A stretch of DNA of 64,000 nucleotides from Maylandia zebra (taxonomy: Eukaryota; Chordata; Actinopteri; Cichliformes; Cichlidae), in the NCBI RefSeq assembly GCF_041146795.1, contig NC_135175.1, forward strand, positions 24,343,075-24,407,074. Direction: 5' to 3'. Below are positions 1 to 13,195 of this stretch, piece after piece (position 1 is the first letter of the stretch; each line of letters starts with the position of its first letter). The notes beneath the pieces were generated by a model. The model was not told the DNA's origin and made no database searches. It saw only the letters and a list, made by a program, of their open reading frames with translations. The translations under genes and the position numbers were made by a program.

Positions 1-3000
1 AAATACTGCACAGACTTTTTTAATGACCTCAGTGAACTGCTGTCTGTGATCTGTGTTGATTTTGACTGTGTAATTATTGTTGGGGATTTTAACATCCATG
101 TGGACAACCCTCAGGACAAAGGGACTAAAGACCTGAGTAACACTCTGGGCAACTTTGGGCTGACTCAGCATGTAACAGAGGCCACACATAATAGAGGACA
201 CACTCTTGACCTACTGATCTCCAAGGGCCTGAGCATTTCAGAGGTTACTGTGTCTGATGTGGGCCTGTCTGATCATTACTGTGTTTTCTTTGAAAGTAAA
301 ATCTCAGCCCACATAAATATATCAACAACAGTGATCACAAAACGGTGTATAACTGAACACAGTAGTGCAATTTTTAACCAGGTCTTCCCATTAACACCTG
401 ACCTGTCCAGAGGGTCAGTCAATGAGCTTGTCAATAGCTTCAATGCTAACATGTTAAATGTAATGGACACTATTGCTCCCATTAAGGTGAAGGTTATCTC
501 TGGAAGGAAAAAGTCTCCATGGAGAAACTCCACACTAGTGAAAAATGAAAAAAGAGAGTGTAGGAAAGCTGAGCGCAGATGGAGAAAAACAAACCTCCAG
601 GTTCACTATGACATCTATAAAGAGAAACTTCACAATTATAATTTACAACTGAGGAGTGCAAGGAGGTCCTACTTCTCTGACATCATCACTAAAAACAGTC
701 ATAATGCTCGGGTCTTATTTTCTACAGTTGAATTCAATTCAATTCAATTTTATTTATATAGCGCCAAATCACAACATAAGTCGCCTCAAGGCGATACAGA
801 GAAAAACCCAACAATCATATGACCCCCTATGAGCAAGCACTTTGGCAACAGTGGGAAGGAAAAACTCCCTTTTAACAGGAAGAAACCTCCGGCAGAACCA
901 GGCTCAGGGAGGGGCGACCATCTGCTGCGACCGGTTGGGGTGAGAGAAGGAAGACAGGATAAAAGACATGCTGTGGAAGAGAGACAGAGGTTAATAACAG
1001 ATATGATTCAATGCAGAGAGGTCTGTTAATACATAGTGAGTGAGAAAGGTGACTGGAAAGGAAAAACTCAATGCATCATGGGAATCCCCCAGCAGCCTAT
1101 GTCTATTGCAGCATAACTAAGGGAGGATTCAGGGTCACCTGGTCCAGCCCTAACTATATGCTTTAGCAAAAAGGAAAGCTTTAAGCCTAATCTTAAAAGT
1201 AGAGATAGTGTCTGTCTCCCGAATCCAAACTGGAAGCTGGTTCCACAGAAGAGGGGCCTGAAAACTGAAAACTGAAGGCTCTCCCTCCCATTCTACTTTT
1301 AAATACTCTAGGAACAACAAGTAGGCCTGCAGAGCGAGAGCGAAGTGCTCTAATAGGGTGATATGGTACTACAAGGTCATTAAGATACGATGGGGCCTGA
1401 TTATTTAGGACCTTGTATGTGAGGAGCAGGATTTTGAATTCAATTCTGGATTTAACAGGAAGCCAATGAAGGGAAGCCAAAACAGGCTAACAAACCCTCC
1501 TGTGCCAGTGGCAGCTGAACTTCATTCAACCATGGCCTGCAATGACTTCGCCAAATTCTTCACAGAAAAAATCCAAAAAATTAGACAAGCAATTGGTACA
1601 TCAACAGCAGATCCGGGATATGTACTGTGTCCACCAAAAAACTGTTTAAACACCATGAAACAGTTTCACCCGATTAACAGCAAAGACCTGGAGGACATCT
1701 TAGGTCAACTGAACTCCTCCTCCTGCTGTTTAGATGTCCTGCCAACAAGTTTTTTCAAAAAGGTCTCAAAGACTTTAGAGTCAGACCTGTTACAGATCGT
1801 CAACTTTTCTTTATTATCAGGTGTGTTTCCAGAATCACTAAAAACTGCTGTAATAAAACCTATACTGAAAAAGGACAATCTTGACAAGACACAAATGAAC
1901 AACTACAGGCCGATCTCAAATCTCCCATTTTTAAGTAAGATCATTGAAAAAGCAGTTTCTCAACAGCTTAGTTACTTCTTAAAACAGAATAACTGCTACG
2001 ATGCCTTCCAGTCAGGTTTTAGACAGAACCACAGCACTGAAACCGCTCTGACCAAAGTGTTTAATGACATATGTCTGAATACAGACAGTGGAAAAATGTC
2101 AGTCTTAGTTTTACTGGATCTCAGTGCAGCATTTGATACAGTTGACCACAACATATTACTCAAACGACTGGAGAACTGGGCAGGTCTTTCAGGAACTGTA
2201 CTAAACTTGTTCAAAACATACTTAGAAAACAGGAAATACTTTGTATCAATAGGTAACTTCACATCTGAGCAGACAAGTATCACATGTGGAGTTCCCCAAG
2301 GTTCCATCTTGGGACCCCTTCTGTTTAACATCTACATGCTCCCACTGGCACAGATTATAAAGAACAACAAAATAAACTATCATAGCTATGCAGATGACAC
2401 ACAAATATATATCACAATGTCACCAGGAGACCAAGGCCCTGTACAGGCTCTTGGTAAATGCATTGAGGAAATTAACGACTGGTTATGAAGTAATAGTCTT
2501 TGGTGCCAAAGAAAAACGATTACAGGTCACCAGAGACAGTCTATACACCTAAAAACCACAAACCAGGCGAGAAATTTGGGTGTAGTGATGGATGCAGACC
2601 TAAACTTAGAAAAACACATTAAGACAATAACAAAGTCAGCTTACTATCACCTTAAGAATATATCAAGGATAAAAGATCTGATGTCTCAACAGGACCTGGA
2701 AAAACTAGTCCACGCATTCATCTTTAGTAGGCTTGATTACTATAACAGCATCTTTACAGGTCTACCTAAAAAATCAGTCAGACAGCTGCAGCTCATTCAG
2801 AACTCTGCTGCTCGAGTCCTCACTAAGACCAAAAAAGTGGACCACATCAGTCCAGCTCTGAGGTCCTTACACTGGCTGCCTGTCCGTCAGAGGATAGACT
2901 TTAAAGTTCCGATGCTGGCCTATAAAGCTCTGAATGGTTTAGGACCAAAATACATCAGTGACCTCCTGACCCAGTATGAACCTTCCAGATCCCTCAGGTC

Positions 3001-3430
3001 ATCTGGATCCGGTTTTATTATCAGTTCCCAGAGTCAGAACCAGACACGGAGAAGCTGCATTCAGCTTTCATGCTCCATATATCTGGAACAAACTCCCAGA
3101 AAGCCTCAGATCAGCTGAAACACTCAGTTTATTTAAATCCAGGTTGAAGACTCACCTATTCTCAGCTGCATTTGAATAAAGCACCAAATCCACACTTTTA
3201 AGCTTAAATTTCAAAACTTACATTTAACTACTGATTTTATCTACTGTTGTGATTTTATGTGTTTTGATTTTATATACTGTTTTGTTTGTTTGTTATTTAG
3301 TTAGTTTGTTTGCTTGCTTTAATCAATTTTAAATCATGCTTTTTATTTGTTTTTGTTTCTAATGTCTCTGTAAAGCACTTTGAATCACCTTGTTGTTGAA
3401 TTGTGCTATACAAATAAATTTGCCTTGCCT
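1..3430 (+). mobile_element. L2-type LINE, degenerate, interrupted copy
   Basis: Non-LTR retrotransposon remnant that would have encoded an endonuclease/reverse transcriptase. Bases 46-725 translate to the end of an APE-type endonuclease (GDFNIH near the start, then SDHYCVF). Bases 1480-2488 carry the reverse transcriptase with [44 protein letters not shown] and the catalytic YADDT. Bases 2576-3179 carry the C-terminal part (LHWLPVRQRIDFK). These blocks lie in different frames, separated by a stop at 2486-2488, a loss of sequence near 2490-2560 and a frameshift near 3030, so the copy cannot make a full protein. The 3' end is a short tail with repeated TTGCC near 3420-3430. The 5' end lies outside the window. 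The YADDT context and C-terminal domain fit the L2/CR1 group; the exact family is not resolved. Confidence 0.88.
727..1479 (-). mobile_element. 5'-truncated L2-like LINE 3' end nested in the first LINE
   Basis: The reading of the outer LINE stops near 726 and resumes near 1480. The insert reads on the minus strand: 1193-1480 encodes the end of a LINE protein ([20 protein letters not shown], then YHPIRALRSRSAGLL). It is followed by an untranslated tail that finishes in repeated AATTCAATTC next to TTTATTTATATAGCGCC at 730-765. The same 3' tail occurs at 26400-26640 and 37040-37285. It is a dead fragment that split the outer element. Confidence 0.8.
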
Positions 3431-3793
3431 TAATCGACCTCTGCAAATTTTACTCTTGTTCATCTGGATCATTTCTGCTCTGTTTCACAACAAGAATTTC
3501 TCATGTTTGCTTTATTCGTCCGTGCAAACTAGAGAGGCGCCTCTTTAAGCTGGAAAGCCTGCATCACTCTGTATATTCTTAAGAGTACAATATGGAGTAC
3601 AAAGAAGTATAACAGCTCCTTTATTTAGGCAGATACAGCAAAAAGATACACACAGCATATTGAAAAACAGTATGTGGTTATTAAAATACTACCATCCCAT
3701 TTCATTTAGTGTAAAGTGGAATATTGTTATTATTAATATGTTATGATAAGCCCACAGCAAAGTATATAATGGGTTTATATTCATTCAGTGATT
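3431..3793. other. Gene-free AT-rich stretch
   Basis: Between the LINE tail and the stop codon of the minus-strand exon at 3794. I see no ORF, RNA gene or repeat I can name. It probably includes the 3' UTR of the minus-strand gene at 3794-4270. Confidence 0.4.
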
Positions 3794-4270
3794 TCAGGTT
3801 GTCTCAGCCACTGCTTCAGGCTTCTCTGCACTGTCTGCAGGTTGCTCAGAAGCTTCTGATTGGTCAACAGGCAGTGTTTGGTTGATCAAATCTACTTTTG
3901 CCTCTTTAGTTTGATCTGAATCTAAAGCAGGAACTTCTGCAGGGTCCCCCGCATTTTGTGCCTCGCTTTTTTTGCCCTGCTCTCTGTCTTCCACATTTTT
4001 CACAGTCGATGCCTTTGAAACAGATTCTGTAAGGAAATATTTATTAGTAAGCATTTCAGCCCGTCATGGGAAAATTGCACCATTCTGTAATTTTGCCAGT
4101 GTTTAAACAACAAACGAAAACTCCTCACCCTTTCGCTTCTGCATTTTAGTTCCAGTAAGTGTGGTTTTCATCTTTTCCTTTGGTGTGTTTGAGCCAAACA
4201 CTACATTTCCCTCTTCATCAGTCCAATATGAAGTCACCCCCAAGTCAGGTGTCCCCTCTGTGACCTCCAC
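3794..4270 (-). CDS. Unidentified minus-strand gene, last two coding exons (or a decayed copy)
   Basis: I do not recognise this gene. Two blocks read through a 102-nt GT-AG intron on the minus strand. Exon 4129-4270 encodes GVTSYWTDEEGNVVFGSNTP and a basic end (GTKMQKRK). Exon 3794-4026 continues in frame (AAG G|AA) with a Lys/Glu/Ala-rich, probably disordered tail of 77 codons ending in a stop at 3794-3796. The donor is GTGAGG and the acceptor is TTACAG, both good. The upstream limit is weak: the acceptor at 4271 has a poor pyrimidine tract. An ATG just upstream at 4298-4300 starts an MSPFTVDEL-like reading that would join only with a one-base shift, so a frameshifted copy is possible. The end lies about 2.5 kb downstream of the myom1 stop, on the same strand. 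Confidence 0.5.
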
Positions 4271-4275
4271 CTGAG

Positions 4276-4787
4276 TTCATCCACAGTGAAGGGAGACATT
4301 GCAGTGTGGTAAAGCTCTACAATCATGAACTAATCACCATACAGTCATTCAGAAAGTGAAATCAACTACTTACCCATGAAGCTCAGTGAGATCACACCTA
4401 CCGCTGAAGGCTAAAACAGTATCATCTCATAGAGAAAATGATAAAACCTGTCATAATTAAGCTATTTAGGCTACTAAAGTTTTTGCAAAATGTTAAATTT
4501 CAGCTTCACCTCAGTTTAATTTACATTAACACAAAAGTTTTTGTATTATTGCAACTTTCTAAAAAAAGAAAGAAGAGATCGCAATGAGAGATTCGCTGAT
4601 GTATTGCAAAGAATTGTGTCTTTAATTTGATGCAAAAATATTATTTAATCTTTTCTCTTTAAAATGCTCTCAAGCTGAAACGTTCAATGAGTCCAACTCT
4701 GGTGCAAGTTGAACTGTGATCTCTTAGGATTTCTTAGTTATACAGTTACCCTTTGTTAAGTTTTTTATGGTTATGTGATATGATATG
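4276..4787. other. Gene-free stretch upstream of the unidentified exons
   Basis: AT-rich sequence with no ORF or repeat that I recognise. Missing 5' exons of the minus-strand gene could lie here, but I could not identify one. Confidence 0.3.
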
Positions 4788-5291
4788 CACTCACTGGACG
4801 CTTCATTAGGTACGCTTGTTCAAATGTTCATCATCAAACTAAAGCTGTAGCTCACATGGGTTCACCAAAATTGACAGAACATTGAAAAAATGTTACCTCC
4901 ATTTCTGCAGTAACATTTGGCTGGTAGGAACTGAAGTGGATTTAAATAACATTAAACCATGCATTAATCCTTGATTGTATAGACAGTTCAGGCTGCTGCT
5001 ACTGTTTCTGTAATGATGTGGGGGATATTTTTTTTGGCACACTTTGATTTAGCACTAACTAAATTAGGCCCACACAGCCGACCCGAGTATTGTTGCTGAC
5101 CATTTCCATCCCTTTAGTTGTTCAAATAGGTTTCTCAAACTGTTTTTTTCATCATGACGATGACTTCACTGTAATCAAATGGCCTTCCCGGTCACCACAT
5201 CTTAATCTAATAAGCGTCATTGGGATCTGGTGGAACGGGAGATTCCTTCATAAATGTGCAGCTGACAAATCTGCAGCAGCTGTGTACCTAA
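4788..5291 (+). mobile_element. Tc1-like DNA transposon relic, internally deleted
   Basis: It begins with CACTCACTGGACGCTTCATT, a decayed form of the end sequence of a common fish Tc1-like transposon, and jumps to the distal transposase region. Bases 5155-5280 translate to WPSRSPHLN followed by IGIWWNGRF, matching the WPxxSPDLNPIExLW block of Tc1/mariner DDE transposases with the Asp, Pro and Glu replaced. Most of the transposase gene is absent, so this is an inactive fragment. Two pieces of the same family flank the LTR element at 12313-12545 and 21180-21445. Confidence 0.7.
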
Positions 5292-6660
5292 AAAATTGAC
5301 TGGTAAACATACTTAACCATTTGGCATACAGCTGGTGACTTAATAGTGCCTATGTATATATATATGGTAGAAATAGATTTGATTTAAACTTGTATAACTA
5401 ATAGTTTTGTCACTTCAGGTAAGTATAAACAAAATGTGAAGCAAGAAGGATCTCATTACCAACTTAATAATGCGCTAACTTAAAAACTAAAAGTTATGTA
5501 TTTATACATGCAGCAACTGATGCATAAGAAAAATATCTGGCCCCTAGGCTCTGAAATACACCCTTATGTTCTGTTATTACATTTCAGACTGAAGAACATA
5601 ATAGCAAAAATGGCTTTTATCTAATTAGAAATGTTCTGGATATTTGTGCTCTATGACAAAAAGACAATACTTTTTTCGTGTCCCTCTTTTGTGCTCATTG
5701 TAAAGAGAGTGTCACGTTATCCTGAGGATACGGCAAATGATTGTCCTACAACAAATATCAGGATTACAGTGAAGGGGGTGAGTTGTGTCCATGCTGGTGG
5801 TGGATCTTCAGGCTGTCCAACTTCTACAGAAATAGTGATCGGGAGTGAAAACGGAACAACTCGACTGAAACAAGAGAGTGAAACGTAAAAGGTGAAGAAT
5901 TGAAATCAAAGTGACACGACTCAGAAAGGAAAGACAGAAGGTGGAGGAGGTGGGGAAATACATGCTTTTTTTATTAGTCTCATCAAAAAATGGGAAAAGG
6001 AAGAGAAACAATAACCTCTATTGTTGGTATTAACAGTGACCTCACAGTTTTCACTGCATCAACATCCAGGATAATTACTAATTATGGGCTGGGGAAAATG
6101 GTGTGTTATATAAATAATAGTGAGTAGACAGTGAGCTGACTTGTACTGTTTTCTGCAGAAGATAACATTTAGAGTGAATGTGAATAAAGTGGAACACACA
6201 TAAGTTTAAAATTTCACTGAAACGCACATTTTTAACTGTTTTGCTACAAATTATATTTACTTCCAAAGCACACCATCGGAATAAACCCCGGCACATCTGT
6301 CTTAACTAGTTTATTTCTTGCAGGTTGAGAAAGATAGAATTGAAATTTGTGCCGTCTCTGTGAGATTTTTCCCACAATTTAATGACACGGTTTCAGTAAA
6401 TCTGACAGCTGCACGCAGTCTGAAGTACTTGTCTTGTCAGGTTTGCTGGGAAATCCACATAATTTGTAGCAAATGTAAAAACATTTATGTTTTTAATAGA
6501 CATTCCACACTAACCGTGACATTTTTTCATAGTGGCAGCCACAAATAAGCTTCAGATTTTCAGTGAGATTTGTAATTATTGGACCAAATGTTCACATACA
6601 GTATTAATCATAATCTTAAGTAACTCTTTTCTTTGTACTTTTTTTGGTGTTCAGTTTCAT
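5292..6660. other. Gene-free stretch downstream of myom1
   Basis: AT-rich sequence between the Tc1 relic and the myom1 3' end. Open frames at 5631-5888 and 6318-6548 (plus) are short and have no family resemblance. I see no firm gene or structured RNA. Confidence 0.35.
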
Positions 6661-6671
6661 CACCTCGGGAG

Positions 6672-6677
6672 TTTATT
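6672..6677 (-). terminator. myom1: Putative myom1 polyadenylation signal
   Basis: AATAAA on the minus strand, about 120 nt after the myom1 stop codon at 6795-6797. It is the nearest canonical signal on the correct side. The 3' UTR would be short. Inference from position only. Confidence 0.45.
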
Positions 6678-6794
6678 TGACTGATTTCTACACAAACCAT
6701 CAAACACCACCTCTTTTTTTAAAATCTTTTTTTCTTTTTAACTTTTTCCAGTACGCATCATTTTTACATATTTACGACAAGATTTGGACCGCTT

Positions 6795-7819
6795 TTACTT
6801 TTTCTTGCCGCCCGCCTCTTCAGGGATGAACACACTTACGGTGAAGTCCCCGCTCTCTGTGCCGTACTTGTTCTTCACCAGGATGCTGTACTTGCCCGAG
6901 TCTGACGTGTTCACGCCGGTGATGGTGAAACTGGCGAACTTGCCCGACTCGAACTTCAGGATGCAGTGCTCATCAGACGTGATCTCTCTGTCGTTCTTCA
7001 GCCAGGTGACCTCTGGCACGGGGTTGCCCGAAATGTTGCAGGTGAGATTGAGAGCCTGAATGGAAAATAAGGCACAACTCAGTTACACTCAGGGCAGTCA
7101 CTGTAAAGGTTAAGACTCTTAGTTGAAGACGTGCAAACCACATGAATTCAGCTAAAACTGTTTACCTTGCCCTCTTGTATGGTGACCACATCAGGGAGGC
7201 CTCCTGCTACTCGAGCACGATCTGAAAAGTAACAATATTAACTAATGAAAAATGATTTTCAAAAACAAAGCATGTTGCACACAGTGCACGCAAACTGTGT
7301 TTTTATCTAACATGAAAGACTTTATGTGGCTCAGAACAGTCTTCGGGTTAGTATTCATGTTCAGGGCTGTTGCTTGTTGTTTTTAACACATTCCAATTTT
7401 ATTGCAATGGACTTAAATTTGCAATAAATATGGTAAACTGGCTTTTTAAATTACAATCTCTGATTTTTTTTTTTTTTTTTTTTAAAGAGTTTTTCTTAAT
7501 GTTTTTAGAATAAACTATAGTACTAACTGGAGTTAATTTAAACTTCACAGAATAGAGCTCACTTTGACCCACTGAGGTTTATAGTCATGATAAAAAGAAA
7601 ATAGCTACACCCTCTCACTCTCAGGTTTTATGTATCAGGACATAATAAAAACAGTCTGGTTCTTAGCAGGTCTTAAAATACAACCTCAAATGAACACAGT
7701 ATATTCTACAGTGAGACTCTCAGGGACCTGGATCTAAGCAATCCAGGGTCCCTGAGCATTTATGGACTTGTACGTTATATGTTTTTGGTGTTGCTGTCCT
7801 TCATTCTCCCTGCTTGCAG

Positions 7820-7854
<35 letters not shown>

Positions 7855-10800
7855 TGGGAGCACCTGTTTACAGGTGCCTTCAGGCCTGGTAGGTGTGGCC
7901 TTGCCACACCTGAAGACAATCACACAGCTGATGAAGCCCCGTCGGAGGAGCTACTTAATGGTTAATGGTTAATGGCCTGTATTTGTATAGCGCTTTACTA
8001 GTCCCTAAGGACCCCAAAGCGCTTTACACATTCAGTCATCCACCCATTCACACACACATTCACACACTGGTGATGGCAAGCTACATTGTAGCCACAGCCA
8101 CCCTGGGGCGCACTGTAAGAGTGTGGTGGAGCTCTCGCCGACGCTGGATCATTGCGTGACTTCACGTTAGTCTCTCGTCCAGTCAGTAAGGTTAGTCTGC
8201 CGCATTGCGTGTGTCTTACAGCTGCCTGCCCGTTATTTCCCCAGGAGAAGCGTGGAGACTAGAGGGCAGTGAGCACGGGGTGCTCAAACACTGAGAAGCG
8301 GAGACAGGAACACTGGCACTGGGAAGAGGACATGTCACGGGAGTCTGGAACGCACTGAGTATTTATTGTTGTGTTTTCCACTGTTTGCATTCAAAGCTCT
8401 GCGCCTGGGTCCTCCTTCCTCACATCCCCACAGTTGGCCAGCGGCAACCGTGACAGAGACAGGTTATTCACAAGCAGAAAACATTCAAGATTATTGCCAA
8501 ATTCATTGTAAGATCAGACCGTGCAATGCTCAGAGATATTCCAGAAAACTCAAGAGCTGCATCTCAGACTCTATAGGCTAAGACTATGGGTTGTTTTGAA
8601 GAATTGCCAAGAGGAACATGGCACCACAGCTGAGCAAGTTCGATCTGAACAAATCACAAGACTTCCTTGGATAGACAAGACCGAAGTAGAATTGTTTGGT
8701 CATAATGCAAAGAGCCACATTTAGCAATAATCAACACCTCATACCGACTGTCGGCACAGTGGTGGAGGGGTGATGATTTGAGTTTGCTTTCCACCCACAG
8801 GAACCGGGCATCTTGCAGTCAGTGAGTCCACCACTAACTCTTTGTATACCGAAGTATTCTAGAGTCAAATGTGAGGTCGTCTGTCTGACAGCTAAAGTTT
8901 GGCTGAAATTGAATCTTGCAACACGACAATGATCCCAAGCACAGCAGCAAATCTACAACAGATCAGCTGAATAAGAAAAAATATCAATGTGCTGCAGTGG
9001 TCCAGTCCAAGTCCAACCTTAAGAGAGTTGTGCATATACCAGTATATAACCACAGCGATGTGATGCACTGATGAAGTCATAGACAAAAGAATTACTTCAA
9101 TGGCATTAAGTAATATGTCATGTGTTGTTGTTCATCTAAAGTTGCATTTAACTCATTTTTAGACCTTTTCTATGGATTAGATGAGTTTTTAAAATTGACA
9201 GAGGGTGTTTCTTTGTATCATGTCAGCACGTGACTTATCCTTTGTTACTTCTATAACTCAGTTTAAGTAGTTGACACAAATCAAATACACAAATGACTCT
9301 AACTAGGAATGTAAAAATTTTTGCTTTCTACAACATGTTATACTTTAAGTCAACGGAAGTGGAGGAAGAAAATAAATTGAGGAACTGAAATCATATTAAT
9401 AGTCAAGTTACTGAGCCCTGGTTGTACTTTTAGTCACAGTAAAGTTAGCTACATAATTTGAAACTGATTTAAAAGCAATATATTTGCAACCCGTCTTCAT
9501 GAAGATTCAGCATCTTCATTATCAGATCTGAAAAGGCCAAATATTAAAGAAGTGGAGCTATTGTAAACAGAGTACTACTTACTTCTCTCTGCAATAGCAG
9601 CAGCTCTGAGGAGAGAATGACAAATTAGGTCAAAGTTGAGAATGACAAGTGACATTCTTTACATCATTTTTCCTTATATGAGAAAAGCTTTGCTGGGACT
9701 GTGGCTACATACAGAAAAGAAATGTTAGTTATAGGCTGGTTAATGACTTACTTGAGTCTCTGGAATTCTGCAAAAGCATCATCAAATGCTGTAAAACAAA
9801 AGTTGTAAGAATCAGTTTTACAGGCCAAGACACATCTTTGTGTCGCACAGCATACAATAATTGCAAAACATCACGTTAAAGAAATCTAACTGATAACTGA
9901 GGTGATAATTCCTACAAAAGAAAATCAAACTTTTCACATCATGTAAACATGTTGGAAGCTGGCAAGATGAAAAAAGTTTAAGATGTGAAATCAGCCCAGT
10001 TATAAAGTCACTTAGACACTCACCTTGACCAGAGAGGTCAACGGTCCTCCTGAGGCCACCTTTTCCATCGTAGAACTCGATGGCATATTTGCCCATGTCT
10101 TTCTCTGTGGGCTCTGTGATCTGAAGCCACAGCTGCTCCCCGACCACGCCGCTCTTTATGCGGTCAGAAAAGGCAATTGCTGAATCCCTGTCAGAGAGAC
10201 GATATGAAAAACGTATATGTTAAAGGCCACTTTGTGACACAAAAGCACAGAAGCGTCTGATAAGATGAACACTTGGTTTAATCCTGACAACTCACAACTG
10301 AAAATTGAATATACATCAGGTATAGACTTGATTAAAAGTTGCTTGTTTTGTTCATGTCAATCAACCAAGAACCTACTTGTAGTGCCATGTGACTTGGAGC
10401 AAGTCGTTGTAGTAGCTGACAAAGGTGTAGAGTCTAATGCCCTCATCTGTGCTTGTGATCTTCAGTGGAGTGGAGGAATTGGCTGCAAAGACAAACATCC
10501 TTATTTAATGTGTGTTGGGTTAAATATGTACATCATCTGTGGACTAAATATTTCTTCTTACCGATAACACTGAAAACTTCATTCATCAAGTCTTTGAAAC
10601 CTTAAAAAAAAGACACATTTTATCACCCTAAGTGGTTCATTTGCTGCATTTGTTTCTGATTTCATTGTTGTATTGCCATACAAAGTTACCTTGGTCTGTC
10701 AGATTCAGGGTGGAGGTGTCCTGTCCTCTGTCATCCTTCAGAATCACCTCATACACACCAGCATCCTTCTTGGAAATCTGACAGCAAAAATGCAACAGCA

Positions 10801-12146
10801 AATTAGCTCAGGAAGGTTTTGCAAAAGGAAATTAAGCGTATTCGTCTGAAAAAGGCAAGCGCTTCTCTTCAGCTAGGGGCGCTGCAGTGCACACGTATAT
10901 GACGCAAAAGCAAAAATAAGAGGCGAACAACAGCTACGAAAAAAAAAGAAAAGCATTCTCAGGCAAAAACGGGAAAACCAGAGGTGGCCGTTGGCCCACG
11001 GTCACAACAGATAACTGATCCCAACTTTAAGTCTTCTCCAGATCGGGCTGTCGACAATGTCTGCTGTGTCTGCGGGGAGGTCGCGCTGCAATGGGACACA
11101 TGTGACATCATGTTTATATGCTGAATTACCTGTGAGGAAAGCATGTCATAATTGGACAGACGTTTACAGACAATACGACACGATGGGATGTGAGGGGTTC
11201 GTGAGTTATACAGTAGATAAGGGACAGAGATGGGTTAGATGAAAAGAGAAGACAGAGATTGTGACAGAGCAGTTCAAATGTCTGGCTTGTTTCCTGTTTT
11301 ATTTTGAAAATATTTATTTTCTCTTGACTTTTTTTCACCTGTGCCCAGTCAGCCCTCCATGTATATAGTACATATTCCTGTCTCTGTTGGAAGGTAAGGA
11401 CAGAAAGATCCACACAGAGGGAAACAGAGCAGCACATTTACAGCCATATATGCAAATGAATTCAAAGGTGGTTATACAGTACAGAAATATACACACATAT
11501 ATACGGATATTCACACTTCACTTTCTCACACTCTCACCTGAGCAATTTCCAGTTTCAGCACTCCCTCTGCAAAGCCGAGGTGCTCGTCCACTTTGATCTG
11601 GTGTCTGTCTTTGTGCCACAGTGCAGAGGTCTCCTTCTTCATGTTGCCCACCTGAATTCCAGCACAGCAGGATGATGTTTTCAGAGCTCAGTTACATTAA
11701 AAAAGAAAAAAATGTACAAGTAAAATCTCTAAAACACAGGCTCACCTTGCATTTGAGTACAACGCAGCATTCTGGTGTCACTTCCCAACTCAAGTACTCG
11801 ATAAAGTGAGGGCCTGGAACAAACGTCGCAGGTAAAATGATGACAATCGGGCAAATAATGAAAACTCAATTCTGTGAAAATTTTCATAGAGCTGTTAATC
11901 TGATTAATGAATCTTCATCACTTTTAAGCAAAAATTCCAAATTTGCTGGTTTCAGCATCTTCTGTGTGAGTTACTGTCAGCTTTTATATTTTTTGTTCTG
12001 TTTTAAATGTTGAAGAAAAAGATTAAGCCTCTGAGAATAACACAGATCCATCAGTCATTAAAATACTCTTGTGCTCAGGCGCTTACCTTGTTTTCGGAAA
12101 TACTCCTTTCTCTGGAACTCTGATTCCTTCTGCAGCTGCTTGAACA
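6795..12146 (-). CDS. myom1: myom1 exons 27-37: Ig domains My11-My13 and C-terminus (about residues 1286-1623)
   Basis: Exon 27 is a linker helix ([19 protein letters not shown]). Exons 28-30 form My11 ([32 protein letters not shown]). Exon 31 (39 nt) is a linker. Exons 32-33 form My12 ([32 protein letters not shown]). Exons 34 (37 nt) and 35 (23 nt) encode the [19 protein letters not shown] helix. Exons 36-37 form My13 ([52 protein letters not shown]) and end in [12 protein letters not shown]. My13 is the antiparallel dimer domain of the family. The long human tail after FIPEE is missing. Confidence 0.94.
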
Positions 12147-13119
12147 CTGAAAAATACACAAATGACAGTTTTCATAAATTGTGGTTTAAAACAACACAGA
12201 TACCATTAAGTGCAATTAAATGAAATTAGAATTTAGCTGGAGCTATTACAACATGATTTCTAAAATGTTTCAGTGACCTCTAGTGTTCATATGTTGCAGA
12301 TGTTGAGTTCTCACCAGACACTTTATGAGCTAAACCTGTTAAACTGCTCTATCAAAATATCAAATAATTGCAGCAACTCAATGCATTTAGGCATGCAGAC
12401 ATGGTTAAGAAAAACTCTTGTTCAAATCAAGCATCAGAATGGAAAAGAATGATTTAAGTGACTTTGAATGTGTGGCTCAGTATTTTCAGAAACTGGTGGG
12501 ATTTTACCCAAACAACCATCTCTAGGATGTGAGATAATGCCACTTTGATCTTAGAGGTCGGAAGAGAAAAGCCACCCTGCAGCTCAGGAAGTAGAGCAGG
12601 TCATCTGCTAATCAGAAGATTGTGTGTTTGATCCCTGGCTCATCTTCTGAACCTTGAGTTGCTCTCCGATGCATTTATTGGAGTGTGAATGTTAATTAGA
12701 AAACACTAGAAAAAAGTGCTTGCCTCAATGGACGAATAAGTATGTTATATAAATGTTTTTATATAGCACTTTTAATCCTCAATGTTAGATTTGTATTGTT
12801 GATTGTCATTTATGCTTAGAAATATTTACTTATATATGCTTAGAGTTTTGTAATTAGTTGTAGATTGGTAGAGGTTTTGATCCTTGATAGTCTGCAAACT
12901 TTGTGTGTATTAGACAGCACTTTGGGAGCATGAGAGGTCATACCGTGTCTTATTATTTTATGGTAGGATTAACGTAGTTGCGTCTGTTCTAGTCTAAGTG
13001 CTCTTTGTTTAGATGAACTGCAGGACTTCCTCACCGTGTTATCTAGGATGAACCATCTAGGGTGAGGGGGAGGCTACCCTCTTCCTGACCAAGGATGTTT
13101 GACCCTTTGATCAGCAGTC

Positions 13120-13195
<76 letters not shown>

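Noticed and set aside
5631-5888. Plus-strand 85-codon ORF
   Set aside because: No domain, no splice partner, AT-rich start; not supported as a gene.
6324-6441. Plus-strand 39-codon exon-like block with AG and GT borders
   Set aside because: No neighbouring exon could be joined and no family similarity; likely chance.
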